Positions 26,686 to 35,819 of a stretch of DNA of 64,000 nucleotides are shown piece after piece. The notes under the pieces were generated by a model that was not told the origin of the DNA, searched no databases, and worked only from the letters and a program-made list of their open reading frames with translations. The position numbers were made by a program, and so were the translations under genes. How positions within the stretch are numbered: position 1 is the stretch's first letter; each line of letters begins with the position of its first letter. The DNA is from Parvibaculum sedimenti (GTDB lineage Bacteria > Pseudomonadota > Alphaproteobacteria > Parvibaculales > Parvibaculaceae). The stretch is taken from positions 248,001 to 312,000 of the forward strand of contig NZ_WESC01000002.1 of assembly GCF_009184905.1 (NCBI RefSeq), read 5' to 3'.

Positions 26686-28044
26686 TTAGCGCACGCCAAG
26701 CTGACGAATGGCGTTCGGCGTATAGCGGCTCGGATCGAGCTCGTCGGCGGCGTAGTTAACCGGCGGCTCTTCGTTCTGCATGCCCAAGGCAAGGTAACGG
26801 CCCGACTGCAGATCGTACACGGCTTCCGTACCCGTGCCGCAGAGCGGAACCTGGTAGCGCTGAAGCTCCTGGACTTCCTGGACGCGCCAGAGCTGGCCAC
26901 GGCCGTCATAAAGCTCGGCCACCGAGACTTCCCAGGCGTCTTCATGATTGTGATAGACGCGGCGGGCGTAGACGTGGCGAGTGTTCGGACGGAGCTTCGC
27001 CTCGAAGTTCCAGGTGCGCTGCAATTCGTAGCGGATCGAATCCTGGTTGAGGTGGAGCGGCTTCACGTAGTCCTTGTACTTGGTCGATTCCGCCTTGTAG
27101 TCGTTGACCGGAATGATCATCGGCTTCTTGTCGATGACGGTCCAGTCATAGCGGTCGAGAGCGCCGTTGTAGCCGTCGAAGGCGTCCGACGTCGACAGAC
27201 CGTCCGTGTTCGTGCCGGGATTGTCGTAGGCGATGTTCGGAGCGCGGCGAACGCGACGCGTACCGGGGCTGTACTGCCAAGCCTGGCGACCGCCATTGAG
27301 CGTCGCGTTCAGGGCCTCGTACACGAGGATGACGTTGCCTGCTTCGCGCGCCGGAGCGATCGTGTTGGCGAGGTAGTAGAGCGAGATGTTGTTCAGATCT
27401 TCAGCCGACTTCTTCGACGGATCCGACCACTGCAGAATGGCTTCGTCCTGCACGATGTTGAGCGTGTAGTCGCCGCCGCGCGTCACAGGCGCCGCCGCGA
27501 ACTGCCGCGTCAGCTTGAACGAACGATAACGCAGCGTGTGGTTCCACATGATCTCGTAGGCATTGTTCGGGATCGGGAACGGGAAGCCCATGATCGCCTT
27601 GCCCACGCCCGAACCGCCACCGGTAAGCTCACCGATCTTGGCGTTGTTCTTCGTCGCGGCATAGACACGATCCGGATAGGCGCAGCTGCGACGCGACGGA
27701 TAGACGTTCAGCTTGTAATCCGGATAGGCCTTCATGAGGGCCTTGTGGCCGTCGGTCAGCACATTGGCGTACTGAGCCTCGTTGGCCGGCGTGATCGTGT
27801 ATTTGATCGGATCGCTGGCAAACGGATCGGGCACACGGTCGCCGGGCTTGTAGGTGACATTGCTCGGAACCGTCGAAAGACCGCCGGTCCAGGCCGGAAT
27901 ATCGCCTTCGCCCGCCTTTTCGGCACCGATCGGGGTGAGATCGTTCCCCAGGCGGTTGACTTGGGCATCCGGCACTGCGGCCAGCGCACTCGTGCCGAGC
28001 GCACCGAACACCAGGGCGGAGACCAACAAGGTCGTCCTTTTCAT
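26686..28044 (-). CDS. DUF1329 family exported protein
   Basis: 452 residues with a signal peptide (about 1-20, cleaving after AAVPDA or nearby). The family core includes GKAIMGFPFPIPNNAYEIMWNHTLRYR, ARRVYHNHEDAWEVSVAELYDGRGQLWRVQE and the closing PSRYTPNAIRQLGVR. The fold is related to LolA/LolB-type lipid-binding half barrels, so a periplasmic carrier for a hydrophobic compound is the favoured inference. Start at 28044 has GGAGGG spaced 7 bases away; the frame continues 5 codons upstream. DUF1329 and DUF1302 genes are near-constant neighbours in lipid- and steroid-degrading bacteria. Confidence 0.9.
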   Translation of the reverse strand: MKRTTLLVSALVFGALGTSALAAVPDAQVNRLGNDLTPIGAEKAGEGDIPAWTGGLSTVPSNVTYKPGDRVPDPFASDPIKYTITPANEAQYANVLTDGHKALMKAYPDYKLNVYPSRRSCAYPDRVYAATKNNAKIGELTGGGSGVGKAIMGFPFPIPNNAYEIMWNHTLRYRSFKLTRQFAAAPVTRGGDYTLNIVQDEAILQWSDPSKKSAEDLNNISLYYLANTIAPAREAGNVILVYEALNATLNGGRQAWQYSPGTRRVRRAPNIAYDNPGTNTDGLSTSDAFDGYNGALDRYDWTVIDKKPMIIPVNDYKAESTKYKDYVKPLHLNQDSIRYELQRTWNFEAKLRPNTRHVYARRVYHNHEDAWEVSVAELYDGRGQLWRVQEVQELQRYQVPLCGTGTEAVYDLQSGRYLALGMQNEEPPVNYAADELDPSRYTPNAIRQLGVR

Positions 28045-28243
28045 ATAACTTCCCTCCACTTGATTTCTTGTCTGACACCCGATGGTTTTCCATCGGGGCT
28101 GGGTTTCCCGCCAACTTTCTTGAGATCATATCAAAACGGCAAAACGGCACAAACACAAATCCACGTGCGATTCTGTCGTCATCCAGCATCCTGCGCGACC
28201 GAAAGTCCGAGCCAACAGATAGCCAAGCTCTTTATCGACTTCC

Positions 28244-28267
28244 TCCGTAAACAGAGTATTCCGTAAA
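28244..28267. promoter_or_regulatory. Direct repeat in the DUF1302-DUF1329 gap
   Basis: TCCGTAAA occurs at 28244-28251 and 28260-28267, a 16-base period (about 1.5 turns), in a 324-base intergenic gap (28045-28368) that holds no gene. Read on the minus strand it is two TTTACGGA boxes about 200 bases before the DUF1329 start, so a regulator site is possible but untested. Confidence 0.35.
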
Positions 28268-28331
28268 GGTGCGGTACGCCCACCTGTTGGACCACTTCGC
28301 TCTGCTTGCGTGAGCCGAAGTGCGAAGAAGC

Positions 28332-28360
28332 CGGGACCGGCGGAAAGTCCGCCGGTCCCG
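28332..28360 (-). terminator. Hairpin after the DUF1302 gene
   Basis: A perfect 13-bp GC-rich stem with a 3-base loop (AAG) begins 8 bases after the DUF1302 stop. No T-tract follows on the minus strand, so this may act as an attenuator or mRNA-stabilising stem between DUF1302 and DUF1329 rather than a full terminator. Confidence 0.6.
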
Positions 28361-28368
28361 ATGTTCGG

Positions 28369-30486
28369 TCAGAACGCGTAGGAAACGTTGAACTGCGCGA
28401 AGTCCTTATCGTGCATCATGTCCTGGAACTTGTTGCCAAAGCTGGATGTCCAGTTGGCGGACACGATCCAGGTGTTCTGCAAGGAACCCGAAACACCAAG
28501 GGTCACTGCCTTGCGACCTTCGATGAAACCGGGACCCGTCGGTCCTGCGGAATAACCGCTGACGTCATGCGCCCACTGAATGGACGGAGAAACCGTCCAC
28601 GCCGTGTTGAAAGCATTGTTGTAGTTAGCAGTAGCGATCAGACGGTAACCCCACGAGAAAGTGCTGGCGAACTGGGCGTCAGGACATGAAGCGGTAGACA
28701 GGTTGAGCGCATTTGTCGCCGGACCGCCAGGGCAGGCGCCCGAGCCAAGCATGTAATCGACAATGGCATTGTTCGAATATGAGCCCGACATCGGAACGGC
28801 GAGGTTCTTGTGGGTGCCATTCAGATATTGAAAGCCGACATTGGCGATGAGCGGCACCAGATCCGCGCCCAGAAATTCCGTCACCGGATTGGACGTGGCA
28901 AGTGTCGAAATCGTGTAAATCTGGCCCGTCATGACGCGATGGCGATCATAGCCCGGGTTCACTTGACCGGCTCCGACGAGGGGACGGCCATTGGTCAGAA
29001 CGGTCGTCGGCGTACCGCCATGAAGAGCGGCCTGCGCCTGCGCAATAGAATTGGTCGGATTCGCCGCAATATAAGCGGCAAGCTGCTCGCTCAAAGACAG
29101 AGCCAGGCTGTTGGCGTTAATCGTTGTGTCGGCAACCTGGAAGGGCATGTTGGGCGAGTAGGTCAGTTCACCTGAAAGAGCCGTACCGCCCAGAAGATCG
29201 GCAAGGGTCGTGTTGAAACTCGCGCCAAACATATGGATGTCTTCAGGATACTGAGCAAGTGTGCGAATTTTCCCATAATGGGCGCCACCGATCAACACTG
29301 CGCCAGCCAACGGGCCCAGGCATGCTGCGACAGGAGTAGTAGCAGGGTCTAAACTCGCACCGGCTGCGGCACCGGCGCAAAAATCGGCCCCATTCATACC
29401 CGGTACGCCTGCCGCCGTGAAAGTACCGATCGGCAGATTGGCGTGGAAGTTAGTGTAGTATACACCCAGATCGGTGCCATCGTTGAGCCAATCGGCGTAA
29501 TAGCTGCCCTTGACACCCCACTGGCCGGAATTGCGGGCATACTCCGACGCTATGCGCGGGACGAACACGCCCTGATAACTCTGGGACGGAATGCCGCCGA
29601 GCGCCGCAACGGAATGATTATACTCGTAGGCGTTCATGACGTATGCGCCGCCTTCGCAATAGGCATCACTCCCGGAAAAGAATGTTCCGCATGAATCGAG
29701 ACGCGTCCGGGTCCAGGCGAATTCATAAAAGGCTTCGATGCCGAAATTTCCCGGCAATCCAAGCTGGGCGTAAATCATCGGAACCGGCTGATAGGCTTCC
29801 TTGAGCTGCGAACCGGGCGTACGGATCGCCGCAACGTCGATCGGCAGGAACGAATTGATGCCACCCTGCAAAATCAGGCTCTCGCCCCAGTTGACGACCT
29901 GATTGCCAAGGCGAACGTTGAGCGCTTGCCCGCCAACAGTGAAATTACCATAGACGAAGGCATCGAGCAGCTTGATGCCGTGGCCTGCGCCATTGTTGTT
30001 ATCGGTTATGCCATTGCCACGGGCAGCGTCATTCAGCGGACGCGTACCGTAACCGGAGCTGTGCTCACCCACCTGATGAGCACCCCAATAATCGTAAAAG
30101 GCTTTGCCGCGAATAAAGGCGCCGTAATTCTGCCAGTCGAGCTGTAGTTCGGACGTTACCTTCGCGATGGTGCTATAGGGCCGCCACCGGCCATTGTTGA
30201 TATTGCCGTCATCATTGTTGACGCCAAAGCTATAGCCTGAGCCCGTAGCTCCCAACGTACGCGCCGACTTTGCACCGGTCGTCGTGCAACCGCCGTTGTC
30301 CAGAGCGATCTTGGAACAGTCGATACCTGAGGTCCTGATGCCGACACCAACGGACACGGTCGTGTCGAGTTTGGCGTCAATCTCCCCGAACTTGAAGTCG
30401 ACAGCTTGGGCGGTTCCCGCTCCCAGCAGCATGACCGCGCCGGCCAAGCTCCCCATCAGCCACGTATTCACGTGCCTTGTTTTCAT
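28369..30486 (-). CDS. DUF1302 family outer-membrane protein
   Basis: 705 residues. A signal peptide (1-27) ends in TAQA, followed by VDFKFGEIDAKLDTTVSVGVGIRTSG. Alternating amphipathic strands run throughout, and the protein ends QFNVSYAF with a terminal Phe, the sorting signature of outer-membrane beta-barrels. NQVVNWGESLILQGGINSF and FGIEAFYEFAWTRTRLD are typical DUF1302 segments. The start at 30486 has GAGGAGG 8 bases upstream. With DUF1329 it probably handles hydrophobic molecules at the outer membrane; direction of transport is unknown. Confidence 0.9.
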   Translation of the reverse strand: MKTRHVNTWLMGSLAGAVMLLGAGTAQAVDFKFGEIDAKLDTTVSVGVGIRTSGIDCSKIALDNGGCTTTGAKSARTLGATGSGYSFGVNNDDGNINNGRWRPYSTIAKVTSELQLDWQNYGAFIRGKAFYDYWGAHQVGEHSSGYGTRPLNDAARGNGITDNNNGAGHGIKLLDAFVYGNFTVGGQALNVRLGNQVVNWGESLILQGGINSFLPIDVAAIRTPGSQLKEAYQPVPMIYAQLGLPGNFGIEAFYEFAWTRTRLDSCGTFFSGSDAYCEGGAYVMNAYEYNHSVAALGGIPSQSYQGVFVPRIASEYARNSGQWGVKGSYYADWLNDGTDLGVYYTNFHANLPIGTFTAAGVPGMNGADFCAGAAAGASLDPATTPVAACLGPLAGAVLIGGAHYGKIRTLAQYPEDIHMFGASFNTTLADLLGGTALSGELTYSPNMPFQVADTTINANSLALSLSEQLAAYIAANPTNSIAQAQAALHGGTPTTVLTNGRPLVGAGQVNPGYDRHRVMTGQIYTISTLATSNPVTEFLGADLVPLIANVGFQYLNGTHKNLAVPMSGSYSNNAIVDYMLGSGACPGGPATNALNLSTASCPDAQFASTFSWGYRLIATANYNNAFNTAWTVSPSIQWAHDVSGYSAGPTGPGFIEGRKAVTLGVSGSLQNTWIVSANWTSSFGNKFQDMMHDKDFAQFNVSYAF

Positions 30487-30792
30487 TGAGTGATCCTCCT
30501 CGATCCTCGATGGCTTCACTAACTTTGCAGCTGGATCGGGAGGTTGAATCGGTTGTCGACTGCCCCCCAGCCAGTCAGCATCCCTCAACGCCTAGCCCAC
30601 CTGCAAAGTGCGCCCAAGTCAAGGCGGAGATCGCCACCCTCGCCCATTATGCGGATACTATTGACTCCCTCTATTGCAATTTTGACACGTATAGGAATAA
30701 AAAACCTAAGTTACTTGAACCTACACATTTCAGGTGCGTTCATTTTCTTGTTGCGCCGCAACAACTTCTTCTATCGCAGCGCAAAAACAAGA
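30487..30792. other. Intergenic region upstream of DUF1302
   Basis: About 300 bases without a supported gene. The part from 30650 to 30790 is clearly more AT-rich than its surroundings, and is where a minus-strand promoter for the DUF1302 gene would lie. I see no convincing box pair on the minus strand. TTGAC occurs twice on the plus strand, but no plus-strand gene follows. Confidence 0.5.
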
Positions 30793-30822
30793 ACGCCCGG
30801 CCCTTCGAAAGAGGCCGGGCGT
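30793..30822 (-). terminator. Terminator after the PCu(A)C gene
   Basis: A 10-bp stem (ACGCCCGGCC and complement) with a 10-base loop, 30 bases after the stop. Read on the minus strand it is followed by TCTTGTTTTTG. Confidence 0.85.
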
Positions 30823-30851
30823 AAAATATCCGTATCCGGAATAATATGGGG

Positions 30852-31418
30852 CTAGTGCATGCCTTCCATGCCGGGCATTCCCTCCATGCCGCCACTGCCT
30901 GATGGCTGCTCCTCGCCCTTCCGCATCTCCTCCGGCGTCTGAACATAGACCGACACATCGACGGCGCCCGCCTTCTCGAAGACGAGCTTCATCGGGAACT
31001 TGTCACCCGCCTTCAGAGGCGCCTTGAGGCCGATGAGCATGATGTGAATGCCGCCGGGTGCAACGGCGACGCTTTGGCCGGCGGGAATTTCCAGCCGGTC
31101 GAGTTCGCGCATACGCATCACATTTCCATCCATCGTCATGGTGTGGATCTGCGCCTTGTCGGCGACATCTGTCTCGACGCGCAGCAGAGCATCAGCCGTC
31201 GTGCCGCTGTTCTTCACGACGAAATAAACCGCGCCCGTCTTGCCGACTGCGGGCCGCGCCCAGGGATGATGAATATCGAGCGTGCCGAGCTTGTAGGCAT
31301 GCGCGAAGGCCGGCGGCGCCGCGAAGACGCCCAGGAGAACAAGTGCGAGAAAAACGGAGAGCGAGCGCCCTGTCCGGCCAAGGCGGAAAGGCATTGATGA
31401 CGGTACGGGAGTCTGCAT
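30852..31418 (-). CDS. Periplasmic copper chaperone PCu(A)C family
   Basis: 188 residues. A hydrophobic export signal (about 16-40) is followed by HAYKLGTLDIHHPWARPAVGKTGAVYFVVKNSG, the family opening. The copper-binding set is present: His and Met in IHTMTMDGNVMRM, then GGIHIMLIGL (H(M)x10Mx21HxM type). The tail GGMEGMPGMEGMH is Met/His rich and could add Cu(I) affinity. Such proteins deliver copper to the CuA/CuB sites of cytochrome oxidase. An internal ATG at 31394 is an alternative start. Confidence 0.92.
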   Translation of the reverse strand: MQTPVPSSMPFRLGRTGRSLSVFLALVLLGVFAAPPAFAHAYKLGTLDIHHPWARPAVGKTGAVYFVVKNSGTTADALLRVETDVADKAQIHTMTMDGNVMRMRELDRLEIPAGQSVAVAPGGIHIMLIGLKAPLKAGDKFPMKLVFEKAGAVDVSVYVQTPEEMRKGEEQPSGSGGMEGMPGMEGMH

Positions 31419-31553
31419 GTTGGTCTGCCTTCGGTGATTGGAGCGACGATCCTAAACCACTCAGGCGCCTCATGCGACCGAGGCACAACTTCGCAGCCGC
31501 GCTCACCTTCGCAACTGCAATATATTACCGCGGCACTCAGGCCGCCGGTGCGA

Positions 31554-31679
31554 TCAAAGCCGATTTTTGACCCAGCGCGACGTGTCGGAAATATCCTGAC
31601 CGGCGCCTTCGACGGTGCTGCAGGCGGTAACGGCAAGGGCCGTGAGCAACATCAGGATAGCGGCGATTTTTCTGTTCAT
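31554..31679 (-). CDS. Entericidin A/B-like small lipoprotein
   Basis: A 41-residue product. MNRKIAAILMLL is a lipoprotein signal, VTAC the lipobox, and CSTVEGAGQDIS the hallmark of the entericidin EcnA/EcnB family (typically CNTVxGxGxDI). The C-terminus, DTSRWVKNRL, is short and basic. E. coli entericidins are an antidote/toxin lipoprotein pair, but in alphaproteobacteria single copies are common and unproven. GGAG lies 12 bases upstream of the ATG, a rather long spacing. Between the PCu(A)C gene and the HugZ-like gene. Confidence 0.85.
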   Translation of the reverse strand: MNRKIAAILMLLTALAVTACSTVEGAGQDISDTSRWVKNRL

Positions 31680-31801
31680 TTGAAAGGCTTACTCCAGTTA
31701 AGGAAGCGTCATCATACTATCATTCGCGGCAGCCCGGGAAAAAGGGGGCGTCGCGGCGAGGGGCCCCACCAACGGCCCGCACATTATCCCCGGAGCTTCA
31801 A

Positions 31802-32266
31802 ATGACCGCCGACCACTCAGCCGTTTCAACTGCCGCCCGCCACATCCGGGAGGCAAAAACCGGCGCCCTCGGCACCCTTCTGCCCGGCGGACAGCCCTGC
31901 GTAACGCTTGTCAGCATCGCTGCAACCCAAGCGGGTGAGCCGCTGTTCCTGCTTTCAACCCTTGCGCTTCACACACGCAACATCGCCGCCGACCCTCGGA
32001 TCTCCCTCTTGCTGAAGGGAAGCGAAGCGGCAGAAGGTGACGATCCGTTGACCGCCTCCCGGCTGACCCTGATCGGCAGCATTGCCCGCATGGAATCGGC
32101 CGAGGCCCGGGAGCAATACCTGAGCGCCCACCCCGAAGCGGCGGATTATGCGAATTTTTCGGATTTTGCCTTTTACGCCATGACGATCGAACGCGGACAT
32201 CTCGTCGCGGGATTTGGCCGGATCGTCGATATAGACGGTGGGGAGCTTCGCGCTCTTTTTCGCTGA
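31802..32266 (+). CDS. HugZ/pyridoxamine-5'-phosphate-oxidase-like split-barrel protein
   Basis: 154 residues. The N-terminal ARHIREAKTGALGTLLPGGQPCVTLVSIA is the opening helix-strand of the FMN split-barrel, followed by LFLLSTLALHTRNIAADPRISLLL, typical of haem-utilisation HugZ-like and related proteins. The C-terminal DUF2470 haem-binding domain of full HugZ is missing, so haem oxygenase activity is doubtful. The protein ends one base before the stop of the convergent dehydrogenase gene. Confidence 0.85.
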   Translation: MTADHSAVSTAARHIREAKTGALGTLLPGGQPCVTLVSIAATQAGEPLFLLSTLALHTRNIAADPRISLLLKGSEAAEGDDPLTASRLTLIGSIARMESAEAREQYLSAHPEAADYANFSDFAFYAMTIERGHLVAGFGRIVDIDGGELRALFR

Positions 32267-32267
32267 G

Positions 32268-34712
32268 CTACATCCGCACCCGCGCCGATTTCGGGTCGTA
32301 GAGCGGCTCAAGGTGGATCTCGCAAGGCACCCGCGCGGTCGCGACCTCAAGCTCGTAACGCCCTTCGAGAAGCCAGTCGCGGCTAAGGCCTTCGGCACGG
32401 CGCACATAACCGATGCCGATATTCTTCGCCACCGTATAGCCATAACCGCCGCTCGAAAGCCAGCCGACGCGTTCGCCATTGCGCAGGATCGTCTCGCGGC
32501 CCCACAGCGTCACATCCGGCTCGTCGACCGTGAAGCAGGCGAGCATCTTGGAAAGCGGCGACGCGCTCTGAGCGACAAGCGCCTCGCGCCCGAGGAAGGG
32601 AATATCCTTCTTGAGCTTCACGGCCCAGCCAAGCCCCGCTTCGAGCGGCGTATGGTCGGGACCGATATCGGAGCCCCAGGCGCGATAGAACTTTTCAAGA
32701 CGCAGAGACTCGATCGCGCGGTAGCCCGCATCGACAAGTCCGAAAGCCTCGCCCTCGCGCTTCAGCGCCTCGTAAACCGTCAGCGCGAATTCGGTGGGAA
32801 TGTGAAGCTCCCACCCCAGCTCGCCCTCATAGGTCACACGCAAGGCCAGCGACGGCGCGCCGGCGATGACGACCCCCCGCACATGGCCGAAGGGAAAGGC
32901 CTCATTCGAAATGTCGTCCCGCGTGTTCCGCGAGAGCACGTCGCGCGCACGCGGCCCCATCAATGACAGCGTCGCATAACCGGACGTCACGTCGACGAGT
33001 TCCGCCTCGCAACCTTCCGGGATGTTTCGCGCGATCCAGTCGAAATCATGCGTCGCAAAGCCGGTGCCGGTCACGATATAAAACCGGTCCTCGGCAAGCC
33101 GCACGACGGTGAGATCGCATTCGATGCCACCCTTCGCATTCAGCATCTGCGTATAGGTCAGCGTGCCCGGCGCCTTGGTGACATGGTTGGAACAGATCCA
33201 GTCGAGCGCAGCGCTCGCGCCCTTGCCCACCAGCATGAACTTCGCGAAAGAGCTCTGGTCGAAAAGCGCCGCATGTTCGCGCGTCGCCTTGTGCTCAAGT
33301 CCGACCGCCTCGAACCAGTTTGGCCGCGCGAAGCTGTAGCGTTCCACGCGCTCGTCATCGTCGCGCGCAAACCAGTTCGGCCGTTCCCAACCGAGCTTCT
33401 CGCCGAAGACCGCACCATTCTCCTGCAGCCTGTCGTAGAGCGGCGAGCGGCGCAGCGGACGTCCGCTCGCATGTTCCTCGCCCGGCCATGCAATCGAATA
33501 ATGCTTTCCATAGAGTTCGAGCGTCCGCGCCCGCACCCAGTCCACATCGCGATGCGGGCGTCCGAAGCGGCGGATATCGACAGGCCAGAGGTCGTAAGGC
33601 TGCTCGCCGGCAACCACCCATTCGGCCAGCGCCTTGCCCGCGCCGCCTGCGGACGCGATGCCGAAAGCATTGAAGCCTGCGCCGACGAAACAACGCGGAC
33701 ATTCCGGCGCTTCGCCCAGAATGAAATTCCCGTCCGGCGTGAAGCTCTCCGGGCCGTTGATGAAGTCCTTGATGCCGACTTTTTCGAGCGCAGGCACGCG
33801 CATGATCGCGCGTTCCATGATCTGCTCGAAATGCTCGACATCATTGTTGAGAAGCGAGAAATGGAAGCCTTCGGGAATACCGTCGATCGCCCATGGCTTC
33901 GGGTTGGGCTCGTAGCCGCCCATGGTGAGGCCGCCAACTTCCTCGCGGAAGTAGATGAGATTGTCCGGATCGCGCATGGTGGGCAGATCGCGCGTCACGC
34001 CATCAATAGGTTCGGTGATGAGATATTGATGCTCGACGGAGACGAGCGGCACGTTGACGCCGAGCTCGGCTGCAACCGCGCGCGTCCACTGTCCGCCGCA
34101 GATCACGACATTCTCACAAGCGATGCGGCCGAAGGGCGTGACGACGCCGGTGATGCCCTTTGCGTCGCGCTCAATGGAAGTGACCGGGCAATCCTCGATG
34201 ATCTTCGCGCCGTTCATGCGCGCGCCGCGCGCCAGCGCCTGCGTGATGTCGGAAGGATTTGCCTGCCCGTCCGACGGCAGGAAGACCGCGCCGAGGACGC
34301 CCTTCAGATCCATCACAGGCCAGAGATCCTGCGCCTCTTTCGGAGACAGCACATGCATTTCGAGGCCGAAACTCCGCGCGGTCGTCACCTGGCGCTTGAG
34401 CTCGATCATGCGGGCTTCTGAACAGGCGAGCCGCAAACCGCCCGTCATGCGCCAGCCGGTCGCAAGCCCCGTCTCCGCTTCGAGCGCCGCATAAAGCGCA
34501 ACCGAGTGACCGAGAAGCTGCGTGATGTTGGCCGAGCTTCGGAGCTGGCCGACAAGGCCTGCGGCGTGAAACGTACTTCCGCTGGTGAGCTTTGCCCGTT
34601 CGAGCAGAACGACGTCTTTCCAGCCGAGCTTCGCCAGATGATAGGCGGTGGAGCAACCGACGATACCGCCGCCGATGACGACGGCGCGAGCCTGTGTAGG
34701 GATAGCTGTCAT
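32268..34712 (-). CDS. FAD-dependent dimethylglycine/sarcosine dehydrogenase-like enzyme with GcvT domain
   Basis: 814 residues in two halves. The N-terminal DAO-type FAD domain has VVIGGGIVGCSTAYHLAKLGWKDVVLLE, and SGSTFHAAGL with His49 at the position of covalent flavin attachment in dimethylglycine dehydrogenase. The C-terminal half is an aminomethyltransferase (GcvT) domain with DQSSFAKFMLVGKGA, GYRAIESLRLEKFYRAWGSDI and the closing barrel. The enzyme should demethylate an N-methyl glycine and pass the one-carbon unit to tetrahydrofolate. It lies 9 bases after a choline-kinase-like gene, consistent with choline or betaine turnover. Exact substrate not determinable. Confidence 0.9.
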   Translation of the reverse strand: MTAIPTQARAVVIGGGIVGCSTAYHLAKLGWKDVVLLERAKLTSGSTFHAAGLVGQLRSSANITQLLGHSVALYAALEAETGLATGWRMTGGLRLACSEARMIELKRQVTTARSFGLEMHVLSPKEAQDLWPVMDLKGVLGAVFLPSDGQANPSDITQALARGARMNGAKIIEDCPVTSIERDAKGITGVVTPFGRIACENVVICGGQWTRAVAAELGVNVPLVSVEHQYLITEPIDGVTRDLPTMRDPDNLIYFREEVGGLTMGGYEPNPKPWAIDGIPEGFHFSLLNNDVEHFEQIMERAIMRVPALEKVGIKDFINGPESFTPDGNFILGEAPECPRCFVGAGFNAFGIASAGGAGKALAEWVVAGEQPYDLWPVDIRRFGRPHRDVDWVRARTLELYGKHYSIAWPGEEHASGRPLRRSPLYDRLQENGAVFGEKLGWERPNWFARDDDERVERYSFARPNWFEAVGLEHKATREHAALFDQSSFAKFMLVGKGASAALDWICSNHVTKAPGTLTYTQMLNAKGGIECDLTVVRLAEDRFYIVTGTGFATHDFDWIARNIPEGCEAELVDVTSGYATLSLMGPRARDVLSRNTRDDISNEAFPFGHVRGVVIAGAPSLALRVTYEGELGWELHIPTEFALTVYEALKREGEAFGLVDAGYRAIESLRLEKFYRAWGSDIGPDHTPLEAGLGWAVKLKKDIPFLGREALVAQSASPLSKMLACFTVDEPDVTLWGRETILRNGERVGWLSSGGYGYTVAKNIGIGYVRRAEGLSRDWLLEGRYELEVATARVPCEIHLEPLYDPKSARVRM

Positions 34713-34721
34713 GGATGCACT

Positions 34722-35663
34722 CTAGAGCTGGCGGAAGGTCTGATAGGCACGGTCGAAACGCGCGAGATAGTCGAGCGTGTAGGCAGCATAGTCGAAGGCA
34801 ATCTTCGAGTGGAGTTCGGAAACCATGCTCCACATTGTTTCGCGCAGCAGCGAAGCAGCCTTCATGGCCGAGTAGCGTCGCCACAGATCGGCATCCACAG
34901 CACCGTCGAAATAGAGTGACAGCATGCGCCGTTCCTCCACCTCGCCGAATTCACTGTTCGAGGCAAGATTGGCCAGATCGAAAAGCGGGCTGTTGAACCC
35001 GGAATATTCCCAGTCGATGAGCCAGAGCCGGCTGCCATCGTCGATGATATTGCCGGGCAGAAGATCATTATGACCGAAGACGAGGTCGATCTTTCCGACC
35101 GCCTTTTCAAGCTCTTCGGCCCGGGCGACGAGCCCGTCGAGCTTCGGCTCATGCCGGCTCCCCTCCTCACGAAGACGCGCCGCATAGTCGCGCAGGACAT
35201 GGAAGACCCAGAAGGCGAGCACGGGACCGCGCAGATATTTCGGCACCTCGCGGTGGCAGGCCTTGAGAACGGGCATGAACCTCTCGATGAACCCCGCCGC
35301 TCTGACCCCATCCGCCGACAGCGCCCCGCCACCTTCGATGAAGCGCGCCACGATGACGCCCGGCCGCGCATAGACGATCTCGGGCGAGATGCCAGCCTTG
35401 AAAGCCGCCTTCGCCGCATTGACCTCGTTGAAGCGCATCACCTGATGGACGGGGATATCCTCGCCGATGCGCACGACGAAGTTCCGGCCGGCATCGGTGA
35501 CGCGGAAGTTGAGATTGGTGATGCCGCCCGTCAGCGGCTCAGGCTCGACCGGCCCCGACCAGCAATCGAGCCCCCGCACCAGGCGTTTTGCCTCCCCGAC
35601 CCGATCCACGCTCACGCCCCCGTTCACGCTCAAGACCCCCTTCGCTACCGCAACATCATTCAA
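34722..35663 (-). CDS. Choline/ethanolamine kinase-like phosphotransferase
   Basis: 313-residue member of the aminoglycoside phosphotransferase/choline kinase superfamily. GGITNLNFRVTD is the ATP-binding loop. The Brenner motif FGHNDLLPGN (His198, Asn199, Asp200, Asn205) and the metal-binding IDWEYSG (Asp217, Glu219) are intact, with the Glu and downstream FDLAN typical of choline kinases. It is first in a two-gene operon with the dimethylglycine-dehydrogenase-like gene, so choline is a reasonable substrate, but this is inference. Confidence 0.88.
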   Translation of the reverse strand: MNDVAVAKGVLSVNGGVSVDRVGEAKRLVRGLDCWSGPVEPEPLTGGITNLNFRVTDAGRNFVVRIGEDIPVHQVMRFNEVNAAKAAFKAGISPEIVYARPGVIVARFIEGGGALSADGVRAAGFIERFMPVLKACHREVPKYLRGPVLAFWVFHVLRDYAARLREEGSRHEPKLDGLVARAEELEKAVGKIDLVFGHNDLLPGNIIDDGSRLWLIDWEYSGFNSPLFDLANLASNSEFGEVEERRMLSLYFDGAVDADLWRRYSAMKAASLLRETMWSMVSELHSKIAFDYAAYTLDYLARFDRAYQTFRQL

Positions 35664-35819
35664 GAGTGCGACAGAACGGCAAAGGCAACAAGTGCATCGC
35701 CGAACGACCGATCATTCCAATTCGTTAGGTATTTGAACATTTTTCTTATCTGAAGCTTAAACGGGCTCGTTATTTGATCGAGGCGACGCAATTCCAGCCG
35801 CGCTTGGAGCGACGCCGAC

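Noticed and set aside
26506-28266. 586-residue plus-strand frame
   Set aside because: Antisense to the DUF1329 gene; Arg/Val-rich composition with no domain, typical of a shadow frame in GC-rich DNA.
33048-34421. 457-residue plus-strand frame
   Set aside because: Antisense to the dimethylglycine-dehydrogenase-like gene, which has clear FAD and GcvT motifs.
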